A DNA stretch of 64,000 bases from Pseudomonas sp. NFACC02 (GCF_900110765.1 NZ_FOEO01000027.1:1-64000), one strand, 5' to 3'. Shown: positions 1 to 9,471, counted from the first letter of the stretch. Numbers and translations: made by a program. The notes: generated by a model from the sequence alone, not told the origin.

Positions 1-250
1 TCACCTTTCCGCCCCTCCGGCGGGTCACTTTTGAAAAGGCACCAAAAGTAACCAAAAGTGCCCGGCTCCTGGTTGGGCCCTCCTGCGTCGGGTACCCGCA
101 CTCCGACGACGCTCCGTGGGCCCGCGCCGAACGGGCATCCATGCCCTGACGGCGCTCTCGCGGCATCCATGCCACTCGACCCACTGCGCGTCGTCTGCGT
201 TTGGCCTGCACCCAAGTCGCGATTTGTGGTGTCTGGACTGTCGCGTATGT
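1..250. repeat. Repeat-like noncoding left edge with two GGCATCCATGCC palindromes
   Basis: No convincing gene lies in the first 536 bases. This stretch has the look of a dispersed Pseudomonas intergenic repeat: an AAAAGTAACCAAAAG run near 45-58, a GC-rich block, then the perfect 12-base palindrome GGCATCCATGCC at 134-145 and again at 162-173. I recall similar blocks in several Pseudomonas genomes, but no second copy is in this window, so repeat status is inference. Confidence 0.35.
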
Positions 251-319
251 GAACAGCGTGGGCTGGAGCTAACACTCCTCGCCTCTTGATGCGTGCATTG
301 ATCCTTCGCACCCCACCTT

Positions 320-400
320 GTAGGAGCGCGCTTGCCCGCGATCTGGCGCGCAGCGGCAGCAAGACCTGTGCATGTGGTGTATCAGGTACAACCGAGTCGT
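320..400 (+). repeat. Truncated long REP cassette
   Basis: Begins with GTAGGAGCGCGCTTGCCCGC and continues into CAGCGGCAGC, CCTGT and GTGTATCAG segments. These match, in order, the reverse complement of the right half of the cassette at 8199-8346. The second inverted REP arm is missing, so this looks like a decayed half copy. It lies upstream of the hybrid kinase gene. Confidence 0.6.
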
Positions 401-536
401 CTGATTTTGCTAACGCTGCGCGACACCACGCCGCTCAGACCTTTGTCGAGACAGACGAACGTGATGCGGCGTGCGAGACTGTCTGACCGGCGATGGATCG
501 CCGTCGAATCGTGACCTGTTTGAATCTGGAGTTCCC

Positions 537-3500
537 ATGTCGCTGTCCAGCGGGCTGATCGCTGCCGTCGCCCTGGCCTATATGGCCATCATGTTCGCCA
601 TCGCCTTTTACGGCGACCGTCGCAGCGGCGCCCTGCCGCCCCGATTGCGCGCGTGGGTGTACAGCCTGTCGCTGGCGGTCTACTGCACCAGCTGGACCTT
701 CTTCGGTGCGGTCGGTCAGGCGGCCGAGCAGCTATGGTCGTTCCTGCCGATTTACCTCGGGCCCATCGTGATGATGGTGCTGGCGCCCTGGGTGCTGCAG
801 AAGATGGTGCTCATCAGCAAGCAGGAAAACATCACGTCCATTGCCGACTTCATCGCTGCGCGCTATGGCAAATCCCAGTCGCTGGCAGTCGTCGTCGCGC
901 TGATCTGCCTGATTGGCGTGCTGCCCTACATCGCCCTGCAACTCAAGGGCATCGTGCTGGGCGTGAACATCCTGATCGGCGCAGGCGCCGATGCGGCGGG
1001 GACGCGGGCGCAGGACACGGCACTGATCGTTTCGCTGGTGCTGGCGCTCTTCACTATCGTTTTCGGCACGCGCAACCTCGACGCCACCGAGCACCACCGC
1101 GGCATGGTACTGGCCATCGCGTTCGAGTCGCTGGTCAAGCTGTTCGCCTTCATGGCGGTCGGCGTCTTCGTGACCTTCGGCCTGTACGACGGGGTCGACG
1201 ACCTGTTCAATCAGGCCATGCTCGCGCCGCGCCTCGAGGAATACTGGAAAGAGACGATCAACTGGCCGTCGATGGTGGTGCAAACCGGCGTCGCGATGAT
1301 GGCCATCGTGTGCCTGCCCCGGCAGTTTCACGTGACGGTGGTGGAGAACATCGAACCTCAGGATTTGCGTCTGGCCAAGTGGGTATTTCCCGCCTACCTG
1401 TTGCTCGCCGCATTGTTCGTGGTGCCCATCGCGCTGGCGGGACAGATGTTGCTGCCAAGTTCGGTTCTCCCGGACTCCTTCGTGATCAGCGTGCCCCTCG
1501 CCCACGCGCATCCTGCCTTGGCGATGCTGGCGTTCATCGGCGGCGCCTCGGCCGCGACCGGCATGGTGATCGTCGCCAGCGTGGCCCTGTCGACCATGGT
1601 GTCCAACGACATGTTGCTGCCATGGCTGCTGCGCCGTAAAACCGCCGAGCGTCCTTTTGAGGTGTTCCGCTACTGGATGCTCTCGGTACGCCGCGTGAGT
1701 ATCGTGGCGATTTTGCTGCTGGCGTACGTGAGCTACCGATTGCTGGGCTCGACGGCGAGCCTGGCGACCATCGGCCAGATTGCGTTCGCTGCGATCACTC
1801 AATTGGCGCCGGCAATGATCGGCGCGCTTTACTGGAAGCCCGCCAACCGTCGAGGCGTATTCGCAGGGCTGGCGGCCGGTGTCTTTATCTGGTTCTACAC
1901 CCTCGTACTGCCCTTGATTGCACACAGCATGGGGTGGGCGCTGAGCAGTTTCCCGCTGCTGGCCTGGCTGCACAGCAACCCGTTCCACCTGCCGATCAGC
2001 CCCCTTACCCAAGGTGTGGTGCTGTCGATGGCAGGCAATTTCATTCTGTTTGCCTGGGTTTCGCTGCTGTCTCGCACGCGCGTGTCGGAGCACTGGCAGG
2101 CCGGCCGGTTCATCGGTCAGGAATTGCAGGCACGCCCCAACAATCGCTCGCTGCTGGCCGTGCAGATCGAGGACTTGCTCAAACTGTCGGCGCGCTTCGT
2201 CGGCGAAGAGCGCGCCCAGCAAAGCTTCATCCGCTTCGCCTATCGCCAGGGCAAAGGCTTTAACCCGAACCAGAACGCCAACGGAGAGTGGATCGCTCAC
2301 ACCGAACGGCTGCTGGCGGGTGTACTCGGGACGTCGTCCACCCGTGCGGTGGTCAAGGCCGCCATCGAAGGCCGCGACATGCAGCTCGAGGACGTGGTGC
2401 GCATTGCCGACGAAGCCTCCGAGGTCCTGCAGTTCAACCGGGCGTTGCTGCAAGGCGCCATCGAGAACATCACCCAGGGCATCAGCGTGGTGGACCAGTC
2501 GCTGAAGCTGGTGGCCTGGAACGACCGCTATCTTGAGCTGTTCAACTACCCGGACGGGCTGATCGCCGTCGGCAGGCCGATCGCCGACATCATTCGCTAC
2601 AACGCCGAGCGCGGCCTGCTAGGACCCGGCGAAGCCGAAGTGCATGTCGCCCGACGCCTGCACTGGATGCGTCAGGGCCGTGCACACACGTCCGAGCGAC
2701 TGTTCCCCAACGGCCGGGTGATCGAGCTGATCGGCAACCCGATGCCCGGCGGCGGTTTCGTCATGAGCTTCACTGACATCACCGCCTTCCGCGAAGCCGA
2801 GCAGGCGCTCAAGGGCGTCAACGAAAGCCTGGAGCAGCGGGTTGCCGAACGCACACATGAACTGTCGCAACTGAACCTGGCGCTCACCGAGGCCAAGGCC
2901 CACGCCGAAGCCGCCAACCAGTCGAAAACGCGATTTCTGGCAGCGGTCAGTCATGACTTGATGCAACCCATGAACGCCGCGCGCCTGTTCTCCGCTGCCT
3001 TGTTGCACACCGACGACAACGTGCCCGATGAAGCCCGGAAACTGATCCATCACCTGGACAGTTCACTGCGTTCGGCGGAAGACCTGATCAGCGACCTGCT
3101 GGACATTTCCCGCCTGGAAAACGGCAAGTTCACCCCGACCGTCGCACCGTTCCCGCTCAATAATCTGTTCGACACGCTAGGCGCGGAGTTCAAGGCACTG
3201 GCGCAGGAGCAAGGTCTGAGCTTTCGCGTGCGTGGCAGTCGGCTGCGGGTCGCCAGCGATGTGAAGCTGCTGCGCCGGGTGCTGCAGAACTTCCTGACCA
3301 ATGCCTTCCGCTACGCCAAAGGACCGATCCTGCTGGGCGTGCGTCGCAAAGGCGACCATCTGAGTCTGGAAGTCTGGGACCGTGGACCGGGCATTCCAGA
3401 GGACAAACGTCAGGTGATTTTCGAGGAGTTCAAACGCCTGGACAGTCATCAAACGCGCGCAGAAAAGGGACTGGGGTTAGGTCTGGCTATCGCCGACGGC

Positions 3501-4010
3501 TTCTGTCGCGTGCTGGGCCATACGCTGGAGGTGCGCTCATGGCCGGGGAAAGGCAGCGTCTTCAGCGTGACGGTGCCACTGGCGCGTTCGCAAACGTTGC
3601 CGCCCCCCATCACCGCCGAGCCTAAAAAAACAGCGCTCAACGGCACGCAGGTGCTGTGCATCGACAACGAAGACAGCATCCTGATCGGCATGAACAGCTT
3701 GTTGAGTCGTTGGGGTTGTCAGGTGTGGACCGCGCGCAATCGCGAGGAGTGCCAGGCGCTGCTCGACGACGGCATCCGTCCGCACCTCGCGCTGGTCGAC
3801 TATCACCTTGACCACGGCGAGACCGGCACAGAACTGATGGCCTGGCTGCGCACCCAACTGGGTGAACCGGTGCCGGGCGTGCTGATCAGTGCCGATGGTC
3901 GCCCCGAACTGGTGGCACAGGTGCACGCGGCAGGGCTGGAATACCTCGCCAAACCGGTGAAGCCGGCGGCGCTGAGGGCGTTGTTGAGTCGGCATGTGAG
4001 CCTTAGCTGA
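537..4010 (+). CDS. Hybrid sensor histidine kinase/response regulator with sodium-solute-symporter-type sensor domain
   Basis: A 1157-residue membrane sensor. Residues 1 to about 500 form a sodium:solute-symporter-like bundle, followed by a PAS region (about 637-760) and a short coiled coil. The HisKA box AAVSHDLMQP has the predicted phospho-acceptor His806; the ATPase N box is near 913 and the G box GLGLGLA near 975. A C-terminal receiver domain carries Asp1088 (LVDYHL) and the KPVKP lysine. The domain order resembles P. aeruginosa PA3271 and CbrA-type sensors. No separate response regulator is adjacent, so the partner is unknown. The ATG at 537 is preferred over an in-frame upstream one at 471 because TGGAG lies just before it and the first helix begins there. 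Confidence 0.9.
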   Translation: MSLSSGLIAAVALAYMAIMFAIAFYGDRRSGALPPRLRAWVYSLSLAVYCTSWTFFGAVGQAAEQLWSFLPIYLGPIVMMVLAPWVLQKMVLISKQENITSIADFIAARYGKSQSLAVVVALICLIGVLPYIALQLKGIVLGVNILIGAGADAAGTRAQDTALIVSLVLALFTIVFGTRNLDATEHHRGMVLAIAFESLVKLFAFMAVGVFVTFGLYDGVDDLFNQAMLAPRLEEYWKETINWPSMVVQTGVAMMAIVCLPRQFHVTVVENIEPQDLRLAKWVFPAYLLLAALFVVPIALAGQMLLPSSVLPDSFVISVPLAHAHPALAMLAFIGGASAATGMVIVASVALSTMVSNDMLLPWLLRRKTAERPFEVFRYWMLSVRRVSIVAILLLAYVSYRLLGSTASLATIGQIAFAAITQLAPAMIGALYWKPANRRGVFAGLAAGVFIWFYTLVLPLIAHSMGWALSSFPLLAWLHSNPFHLPISPLTQGVVLSMAGNFILFAWVSLLSRTRVSEHWQAGRFIGQELQARPNNRSLLAVQIEDLLKLSARFVGEERAQQSFIRFAYRQGKGFNPNQNANGEWIAHTERLLAGVLGTSSTRAVVKAAIEGRDMQLEDVVRIADEASEVLQFNRALLQGAIENITQGISVVDQSLKLVAWNDRYLELFNYPDGLIAVGRPIADIIRYNAERGLLGPGEAEVHVARRLHWMRQGRAHTSERLFPNGRVIELIGNPMPGGGFVMSFTDITAFREAEQALKGVNESLEQRVAERTHELSQLNLALTEAKAHAEAANQSKTRFLAAVSHDLMQPMNAARLFSAALLHTDDNVPDEARKLIHHLDSSLRSAEDLISDLLDISRLENGKFTPTVAPFPLNNLFDTLGAEFKALAQEQGLSFRVRGSRLRVASDVKLLRRVLQNFLTNAFRYAKGPILLGVRRKGDHLSLEVWDRGPGIPEDKRQVIFEEFKRLDSHQTRAEKGLGLGLAIADGFCRVLGHTLEVRSWPGKGSVFSVTVPLARSQTLPPPITAEPKKTALNGTQVLCIDNEDSILIGMNSLLSRWGCQVWTARNREECQALLDDGIRPHLALVDYHLDHGETGTELMAWLRTQLGEPVPGVLISADGRPELVAQVHAAGLEYLAKPVKPAALRALLSRHVSLS

Positions 4011-4023
4011 GTACGCAGTTCCT

Positions 4024-4170
4024 GTAGGAGCGAGGCTTGTCCCGCGATCGGCGACGTAGTCGTCGTGAAACCTGCAAACGCGTTGTGTCAGATACAGTGC
4101 GGATGCTGGGTTCGCTGCCGGTTTCCGGCAGATCGTCCGGATGCGGCCCAGGCACAAGCCTCGCTCCTAC
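4024..4170. repeat. Long REP cassette (inverted REP pair)
   Basis: Two inverted arms, GTAGGAGCGAGGCTTGTCCC at the left and its near complement ending GCCTCGCTCCTAC at the right, enclose about 100 bases. Read on the minus strand, the core (GGGCCGCATCCGGACGAT, then CCGGAAACCGG) matches the cassette at 8199-8346. It fills the convergent gap between the hybrid kinase and aceK, and its right arm contains the aceK stop codon. Confidence 0.85.
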
Positions 4171-5891
4171 AATGATTGCATCGACTTCCTGCGATACGGA
4201 AACACATCGATCACCTTCCCCGCCCGGATCGCCGCCTGCACGCCCTTCCAGTAATCGGCGTCGTACAGCTCGCCGTGGAGGCTATTGAACAGTCGGCGCT
4301 GGCCCGGGTCGGCGAACAGAAACGGCGGAAACTCTTCGGGAAACACGTCGAGGGGCCCAATCGAATACCACGGCTCGGACGCCATCTCGTCTTCCGGTGT
4401 GCGCGGCTCGGGAATCCGCCGGAAGTTGGCCTCGGTCAGATAACAGATCTCGTCATAGTCATAAAACACCACCCGCCCATGCCGGGTGACGCCGAAGTTT
4501 TTCAGCAGCATGTCGCCCGGGAAAATATTGGCCGCCGCCAGCTGTTTGATCGCCAACCCATAATCGTCCAGAGCCTCCAGCACCTGCGCCTCGCTGGCGT
4601 TTTCCAGGTACAGATTGAGCGGCGTCATGCGGCGTTCGGTCCAGCAGTGACGAATCAAGACCGTGTCGCCTTCGAGCACGACTGTCGACGGGGCAACGTC
4701 CAGGAGCTCTTGCAGACACTGCGGATCGAACTGAGTCACGGAAAAGCGGAAGTCGGCGAATTCCTGGGTGTCGGCCATACGCCCTACCCGATCGACGTTT
4801 TTCACCAGCCGGTATTTCTCGATCACCGTGGCCCGATCAACGTTCTTGGACGGCGAAAAACGATCCTTGATGATTTTGAATACGGTGTTGAAACCCGGCA
4901 GCGTGAACACACTCATGACCATGCCCCGAACGCCTGGCGCCATGATGAAACGATCATCGGTGTCGGCCAGATGCCTGATCAGCGCACGATAGAACTCGGA
5001 TTTGCCGTGCTTGTAGAAACCGATCGAGGTGTACAGCTCGGCCATGTGCTTGCCCGGCAGAATGCCTTTCAGAAAACCGACGAACTCGGCCGGCACCGGC
5101 ACATCGACCATGAAGTACGAACGCGTGAACGAGAAGATGATCGACACCTCGGCCTCGTCGGTGATCAACGTATCGATCTGCACACCCTGCCCTTCGCGGT
5201 GCAGCAGCGCGATCGCCAGTGGCCATTGTTCGTCGAGGGTGTAAATGCGGCCGACCAGATATGCGCCCTTGTTGCGATACAGGACAGAGGAAAACAGCTC
5301 AACCGTCAGCGCCGTGTCCTTGCAGACCCAGTCGGGTAGCGTTTCGCGCAGCAGGGCTTCAAGCCGTTGCAGATCGCGGGCGAGGTCGGCGTAGGCGACG
5401 GTGAAGCGGTAGTCGCTGAACACCTCAGCCAGCATCGCCAACAAATCACCCTGTGGACGGTACGTACGTGTTTGCGGCGTCCCCTGATGGTGGCGTGACG
5501 CAGGCCGGGTGGTGTGAATGAACATGCACGCGTCGCTGATCAGGTCATGACTGAAAAGGCCGCAAAAGACCGAGTTGTACCAGGTCTCCGCCAGCTCATC
5601 GTCCAGGCGCGGGTCGATGCGCTCGATGTACGCGCCCTTGACCTGAGGCCAGTGCTCGGCGTCCAGCAACAGGTCGCGGGCGAACGTCTCGGTCAACCGG
5701 GCGGTGACCTCGCCGACCTTCTCCTCGTACAGATTGATTCGCGCCGCCGACGCGGCCTGCGCTTCCTGCCACAGCGCCTGCTCAAAGCGGGTTCGAGCCC
5801 CCTCGGTAATGCGACGGAACTGATCACGGTAATCGTCGAAACCTTCAAGGATCAGACGGGCGATGTCGGCAGCAGGCCAAGGCGAGGACAT
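4167..5891 (-). CDS. aceK: Isocitrate dehydrogenase kinase/phosphatase
   Basis: A 574-residue AceK, close to the usual family length. It reversibly phosphorylates isocitrate dehydrogenase and so sets flux between the TCA cycle and the glyoxylate shunt. The family nucleotide-binding segment APGVRGMVMSVFTLPG is present, as are the DYDEICYL region and the C-terminal DVFPEEFPPFL block. The gene is monocistronic here, not attached to aceBA. Its TAG stop lies inside the edge of the adjacent REP cassette (TTG-TAG-GAGCG on the minus strand), so the final residues abut the repeat directly. Confidence 0.97.
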   Translation of the reverse strand: MSSPWPAADIARLILEGFDDYRDQFRRITEGARTRFEQALWQEAQAASAARINLYEEKVGEVTARLTETFARDLLLDAEHWPQVKGAYIERIDPRLDDELAETWYNSVFCGLFSHDLISDACMFIHTTRPASRHHQGTPQTRTYRPQGDLLAMLAEVFSDYRFTVAYADLARDLQRLEALLRETLPDWVCKDTALTVELFSSVLYRNKGAYLVGRIYTLDEQWPLAIALLHREGQGVQIDTLITDEAEVSIIFSFTRSYFMVDVPVPAEFVGFLKGILPGKHMAELYTSIGFYKHGKSEFYRALIRHLADTDDRFIMAPGVRGMVMSVFTLPGFNTVFKIIKDRFSPSKNVDRATVIEKYRLVKNVDRVGRMADTQEFADFRFSVTQFDPQCLQELLDVAPSTVVLEGDTVLIRHCWTERRMTPLNLYLENASEAQVLEALDDYGLAIKQLAAANIFPGDMLLKNFGVTRHGRVVFYDYDEICYLTEANFRRIPEPRTPEDEMASEPWYSIGPLDVFPEEFPPFLFADPGQRRLFNSLHGELYDADYWKGVQAAIRAGKVIDVFPYRRKSMQSL

Positions 5892-5981
5892 TGGAGTATC
5901 TCGTGATCATTCCAGTGCCGAGCTTAGCAGTGGAACGGCTCCGTCACCGGAGCGCGTTCATCTGGCAACAGTCGCGTCGGG

Positions 5982-6836
5982 CTACTTCACTTTCCTGAAC
6001 ACAAACGCCAGCCCCACCACGATCAGCACCATCCCCAGCATGCTCAGCCATGCGAGGCGATTGCCGAAGATCAGGTAGTCCATGATCGCGGTCACAGCGG
6101 GCACCAGATAGAACAGGCTGGTCACGTTCACCAGATTGCCCTGGGCGATCAGCCGATACAGCAGGAAGGTCGCCAGTACCGACACCACCAGCCCCATGTA
6201 CAGCACCGGCACGTAGAAGCCGAGGCTGTGCTCGAAATGGAACGGCTGAAACGGGACGAACACCGCGCACACGACGGCACCCGCCAAGTACTGAACCGGC
6301 AGCGTGCCCAACGGATTGTCAGTGATGCGTTTCTGCATGATCGAACCACCGGTCATGCTCAGCATGCCCAGGACCCCGAACGCCATGCCGGCCAGCGAGC
6401 CACCGTCACCGATGCCTTGATAGACCACCAGCACCAGGCCCGCCAGCCCCAGGCACAGCCCGAACATCCGCGAGCCGGAACGACTGCGCTCAACCAGTAC
6501 GGCGGTGAGGATCGGCTGAACCCCCATGATCGTCGCCATGACGCCTGGCGCGACTTTCATGTCCAGCGCCAGCAGGTAGCAGATCTGGTAGGCGCCCAAC
6601 AACACGGCGCCGGTGGCGATGGCGTAAAGCATCGACTGACGCGTGCCGGGGAGCTTGTAGCCCAGGGTCGGGATCAGGATCGCCAGCGCGATCAGCGCCA
6701 GCACGAAACGGAAAAACAGAAACGCAAAGGGGGATGCGTGCGCCAGACCCCACTTGGATACGATCGCCCCGCTACTCCAGAGCAGGACAAACAGCGTGGT
6801 CGTGGCCATTGAGGCCAGGGCTTTATTCGCAAACAT
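5982..6836 (-). CDS. EamA/DMT-family transporter
   Basis: A 284-residue polytopic inner-membrane protein with about ten hydrophobic helices in two EamA repeats, typical of drug/metabolite transporters (RhaT/YdcZ-like exporters). Helix 1 reads TLFVLLWSSGAIVSKWG, a common DMT start, and a family proline/glycine pattern (VAPGVMATIMGVQPILTA) opens the middle. The substrate cannot be read from the sequence. AGGTG precedes the ATG at 6836; an internal ATG nine codons on is possible. It stands alone between aceK and a 370-base gap. Confidence 0.88.
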   Translation of the reverse strand: MFANKALASMATTTLFVLLWSSGAIVSKWGLAHASPFAFLFFRFVLALIALAILIPTLGYKLPGTRQSMLYAIATGAVLLGAYQICYLLALDMKVAPGVMATIMGVQPILTAVLVERSRSGSRMFGLCLGLAGLVLVVYQGIGDGGSLAGMAFGVLGMLSMTGGSIMQKRITDNPLGTLPVQYLAGAVVCAVFVPFQPFHFEHSLGFYVPVLYMGLVVSVLATFLLYRLIAQGNLVNVTSLFYLVPAVTAIMDYLIFGNRLAWLSMLGMVLIVVGLAFVFRKVK

Positions 6837-7209
6837 GGTGTCACCTGTGATTCAGACAAAATCGGACCCGGCGCAGAACCGGATTCACGGATGTTTTGTT
6901 GGCGTTTGCAGGCGTGAATCGACAGCCGAGGAGCGGTCGATCAGCCGAGCACAACGACGCCTGGCGGTGCGACGACGCACACGACCGGGCTGCTCACAGG
7001 AGAAGGTGGGGGATAACGCGTGATGAAGGCGACCTGCATGCACCCGCACGGAACAACAGCAGACTGGGCTGCGGTGTCGAACACGAACTGAAGGTGGGAA
7101 GCAGGCATGGCGCTGATCTTCATCGGAATGAGGTGGAGTGTTTCGACAGGTTTCAAAACACCGGCGCTGAATATAACCAGCGCGCGGTGCGTGATGCAAC
7201 GTTTAGTTT
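6837..7209. other. Gap without recognised gene between EamA and lpxO
   Basis: About 370 GC-rich bases. Short open frames exist on both strands (for example 6941-7156 minus), but none has a good ribosome site plus a recognisable protein. I see no REP, terminator or RNA gene. It presumably holds the EamA promoter. Confidence 0.5.
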
Positions 7210-8148
7210 TCAGCCAAACAGCCAGTAGCCGAGCAGGGTCAGCACGATCACCGCCAGCACAGGACGCAGGATGCGATACGCCTTGGGGTTGGCGCGCTTG
7301 AACTGTTTCACCTTGCCGCTGAACGCATTGCTGAAGCGCTTGCTGAAGGCATAGGCCTGGTTGATCCCGCCGACGCGTTCGTCATCGGTGTTCTGCGGCG
7401 CCGTGGCGCGACCGAGAAACGCACTGACGCTGCGGTTGATCGAGGTCATGAAACGATTGCTCAGCGGGCGCTCGATGTCGCAGAACAGAATCACCCGGGT
7501 GACGTCGGTTTCGTTCTTGACCCAGTGTACGTAGGTCTCGTCGAACATCACGTCTTCACCATCGCGCCAGGCGTAAACCTTGCCGTCGACGAAGATCCGG
7601 CAATCGTCGGAGTTCGGCGTCGACAGCCCTAGGTGATAACGCAGGGAACCGGCGAAGGGGTCACGGTGCGGGTTCAGGTGACTGCCGCCCGGCAGCAGCG
7701 CGAACATGGCGCCTTTCACGTTGGGAATACGGCTGACCAGTTCGACGGTTTTCGGGCACAGCGCCTCGGCGGAAGGCAGCGGTTTGTCGTACCACTTCAG
7801 GTAAAAACGCTTCCAGCCTTTCTTGAAGAACGAGCCAAAACCGGCATCGTTGTCCTTGGCGGCGGCGCGAATATACCCCTCGTCAAACAGGTGCATCGCT
7901 TCGTCGCGGATGGTTTCCCAGTTATCGCGCAAAACGTCGAGCTCGGGAAACTTGCTGCGGTCCAGGTAAGGTTTGGACGGCACGCTGGAAAACAGGTACA
8001 TCAACGCGTTGTACGGAGCAAACAGCGCGGAGTGGTTCACGAACTGCCGCAGCACAGGCAAACGCGCCTTGCCGCGCAGATGCACGTACAGCGTGCTGCC
8101 CACAAACAGCAGCAGAATCGCCGCTTTGGCAGCAAAAGAAAGGGTCAT
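7210..8148 (-). CDS. lpxO: Lipid A 2-hydroxylase, aspartyl/asparaginyl beta-hydroxylase family
   Basis: A 312-residue Fe(II)/2-oxoglutarate dioxygenase anchored by an N-terminal helix (residues about 5-22) and ending in a second helix. The HxD iron ligands are in LNPHRDPFAGSLRYH, and the distal His is in FDETYVHWVKN, the LpxO pattern. LpxO hydroxylates the secondary lauroyl chain of lipid A at the cytoplasmic face of the inner membrane. The start at 8148 is supported by AAGGAG seven bases upstream; a longer in-frame reading (to 8265) would run into a REP cassette and is rejected. Pseudomonas genomes often carry two lpxO paralogues, so which one this is remains open. Confidence 0.88.
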   Translation of the reverse strand: MTLSFAAKAAILLLFVGSTLYVHLRGKARLPVLRQFVNHSALFAPYNALMYLFSSVPSKPYLDRSKFPELDVLRDNWETIRDEAMHLFDEGYIRAAAKDNDAGFGSFFKKGWKRFYLKWYDKPLPSAEALCPKTVELVSRIPNVKGAMFALLPGGSHLNPHRDPFAGSLRYHLGLSTPNSDDCRIFVDGKVYAWRDGEDVMFDETYVHWVKNETDVTRVILFCDIERPLSNRFMTSINRSVSAFLGRATAPQNTDDERVGGINQAYAFSKRFSNAFSGKVKQFKRANPKAYRILRPVLAVIVLTLLGYWLFG

Positions 8149-8198
8149 GAAACTCTCCTTGAAACCGGCAGATAACATCGTTGCGCTGAATAACCATT

Positions 8199-8346
8199 GT
8201 AGGAGCGTGGCTTGTGTCTGGGCCGCATCCGGACGATTGGCCGGGAACCGGCTACAAACGCTCACGACTCACCTGCATCTGATACACAGCATTGACAGGT
8301 TCTGCTGCCGCTGTGCGCCAGATCGCGGGACAAGCCACGCTCCTAC
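8199..8346. repeat. Long REP cassette (inverted REP pair)
   Basis: Arms GTAGGAGCGTGGCTTGTGTC and GCGGGACAAGCCACGCTCCTAC enclose a core shared, in inverted orientation, with the element at 4024-4170. It lies between lpxO and cysK, both on the minus strand, about 150 bases beyond the cysK stop. The rest of the 348-base gap shows no gene. Confidence 0.85.
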
Positions 8347-8496
8347 GGGCCGCGCCCGGAAGCAGAGCGCGGCCAAAGATTCTAATTCACTGCAAACCCC
8401 GCAAGATGATCTGAAACAATAATCCAGCGGCTCTGAATGGCCGCCATCATAAGCCTTAGTCGATCCGGTAAAAAGCCGAAGCGTCCCGGCATGCGA

Positions 8497-9471
8497 CTAT
8501 TGGGTCAGCTCCTGTTCAGTGAACAGGTCACTGAAGAGCATGCTGGACAGGTAACGCTCACCCGAATCCGGCAGCACCACCACGATTGTCTTGCCCTGCA
8601 TCTCCGGCTTCTCAGCCAGGCGCACGGCGGCCGCCATCGCCGCGCCGCAGGAAATCCCGCAGAGAATCCCCTCCTCCTGCATCAGCCGCAATGCCATGGC
8701 CTTGGCTTCTTCGTCGCTGACCAGTTCCACCCGGTCGACGATGGACAGGTCAAGGTTCTTCGGAATGAAACCCGCGCCAATGCCCTGGATCTTGTGCGGG
8801 CTGGGGGTGATTTCCTGGCCGGCCATGGCTTGCGTGATGATGGGGGAAATCATCGGTTCGACCGCCACCGAGAGGATCGGCTTGCCCATAGCGTGCTTGA
8901 TGTAACGCGAAACACCGGTGATCGTGCCGCCCGTGCCGACGCCTGCGACCAGCACATCGATAGCACCATCGGTGTCGTTCCAGATTTCCGGGCCGGTGGT
9001 CTTTTCATGAATCGCCGGGTTGGCCGGGTTCTCGAACTGCCCGGGCATGAAGTACTGGTCCGGCTCACTCGCCACCAGCTCTTCGGCTTTGGCGATGGCG
9101 CCTTTCATGCCTTTGGCGGGTTCGGTCAACACCAGCTCGGCACCCAGCGCCTTGAGCACCTTGCGCCGCTCGATGCTCATCGACGCGGGCATGGTCAGCA
9201 TCAGCTTGTAGCCGCGCGCAGCGGCGACGAACGCCAGCCCGATACCGGTGTTGCCGGACGTGGGCTCGACAATGGTCATGCCCGATTTGAGTTTGCCGCT
9301 GCTTTCCGCGTCCCAGATCATGTTCGCGCCAATGCGGCACTTGACCGAATACCCCGGATTACGCCCTTCGATTTTGGCCAGAATGGTGACGCCGCGCGGT
9401 GCGATGCGGTTGATCTGCACCAGAGGCGTATTGCCGATGGAATGGGCGTTATCTGCGTAAATACGGCTCAT
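8497..9471 (-). CDS. cysK: Cysteine synthase A (O-acetylserine sulfhydrylase)
   Basis: A 324-residue PLP-dependent lyase that joins O-acetylserine and sulfide to give cysteine in the cytoplasm. The PLP lysine is in NPGYSVKCRIG, the substrate loop is PTSGNTGIG, the phosphate-cup glycines are GVGTGGTITG, and the C-terminal Ser-type PLP contact is in VVLPDSGERYLS. Length and motifs fit CysK better than CysM. The ATG at 9471 begins the conserved MSRIYADNAHSIGNTP start; eleven upstream in-frame codons are discarded. It is a single gene, divergent from the DUF748 gene. Confidence 0.95.
   Translation of the reverse strand: MSRIYADNAHSIGNTPLVQINRIAPRGVTILAKIEGRNPGYSVKCRIGANMIWDAESSGKLKSGMTIVEPTSGNTGIGLAFVAAARGYKLMLTMPASMSIERRKVLKALGAELVLTEPAKGMKGAIAKAEELVASEPDQYFMPGQFENPANPAIHEKTTGPEIWNDTDGAIDVLVAGVGTGGTITGVSRYIKHAMGKPILSVAVEPMISPIITQAMAGQEITPSPHKIQGIGAGFIPKNLDLSIVDRVELVSDEEAKAMALRLMQEEGILCGISCGAAMAAAVRLAEKPEMQGKTIVVVLPDSGERYLSSMLFSDLFTEQELTQ

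Noticed and set aside
732..2453. Long open frame antisense to the hybrid kinase gene
   Set aside because: It mirrors the codon bias of the kinase gene, has a Gln/His/Arg-rich composition and no recognisable domain, as usual for antisense frames in GC-rich DNA.
4176..5339. 387-codon frame antisense to aceK
   Set aside because: It lies entirely over a clearly real gene and has shadow composition rich in His, Arg and Gln.
6885..7199. Possible 104-codon gene between EamA and lpxO
   Set aside because: Arg/Cys/His-rich composition without a ribosome site or known domain.
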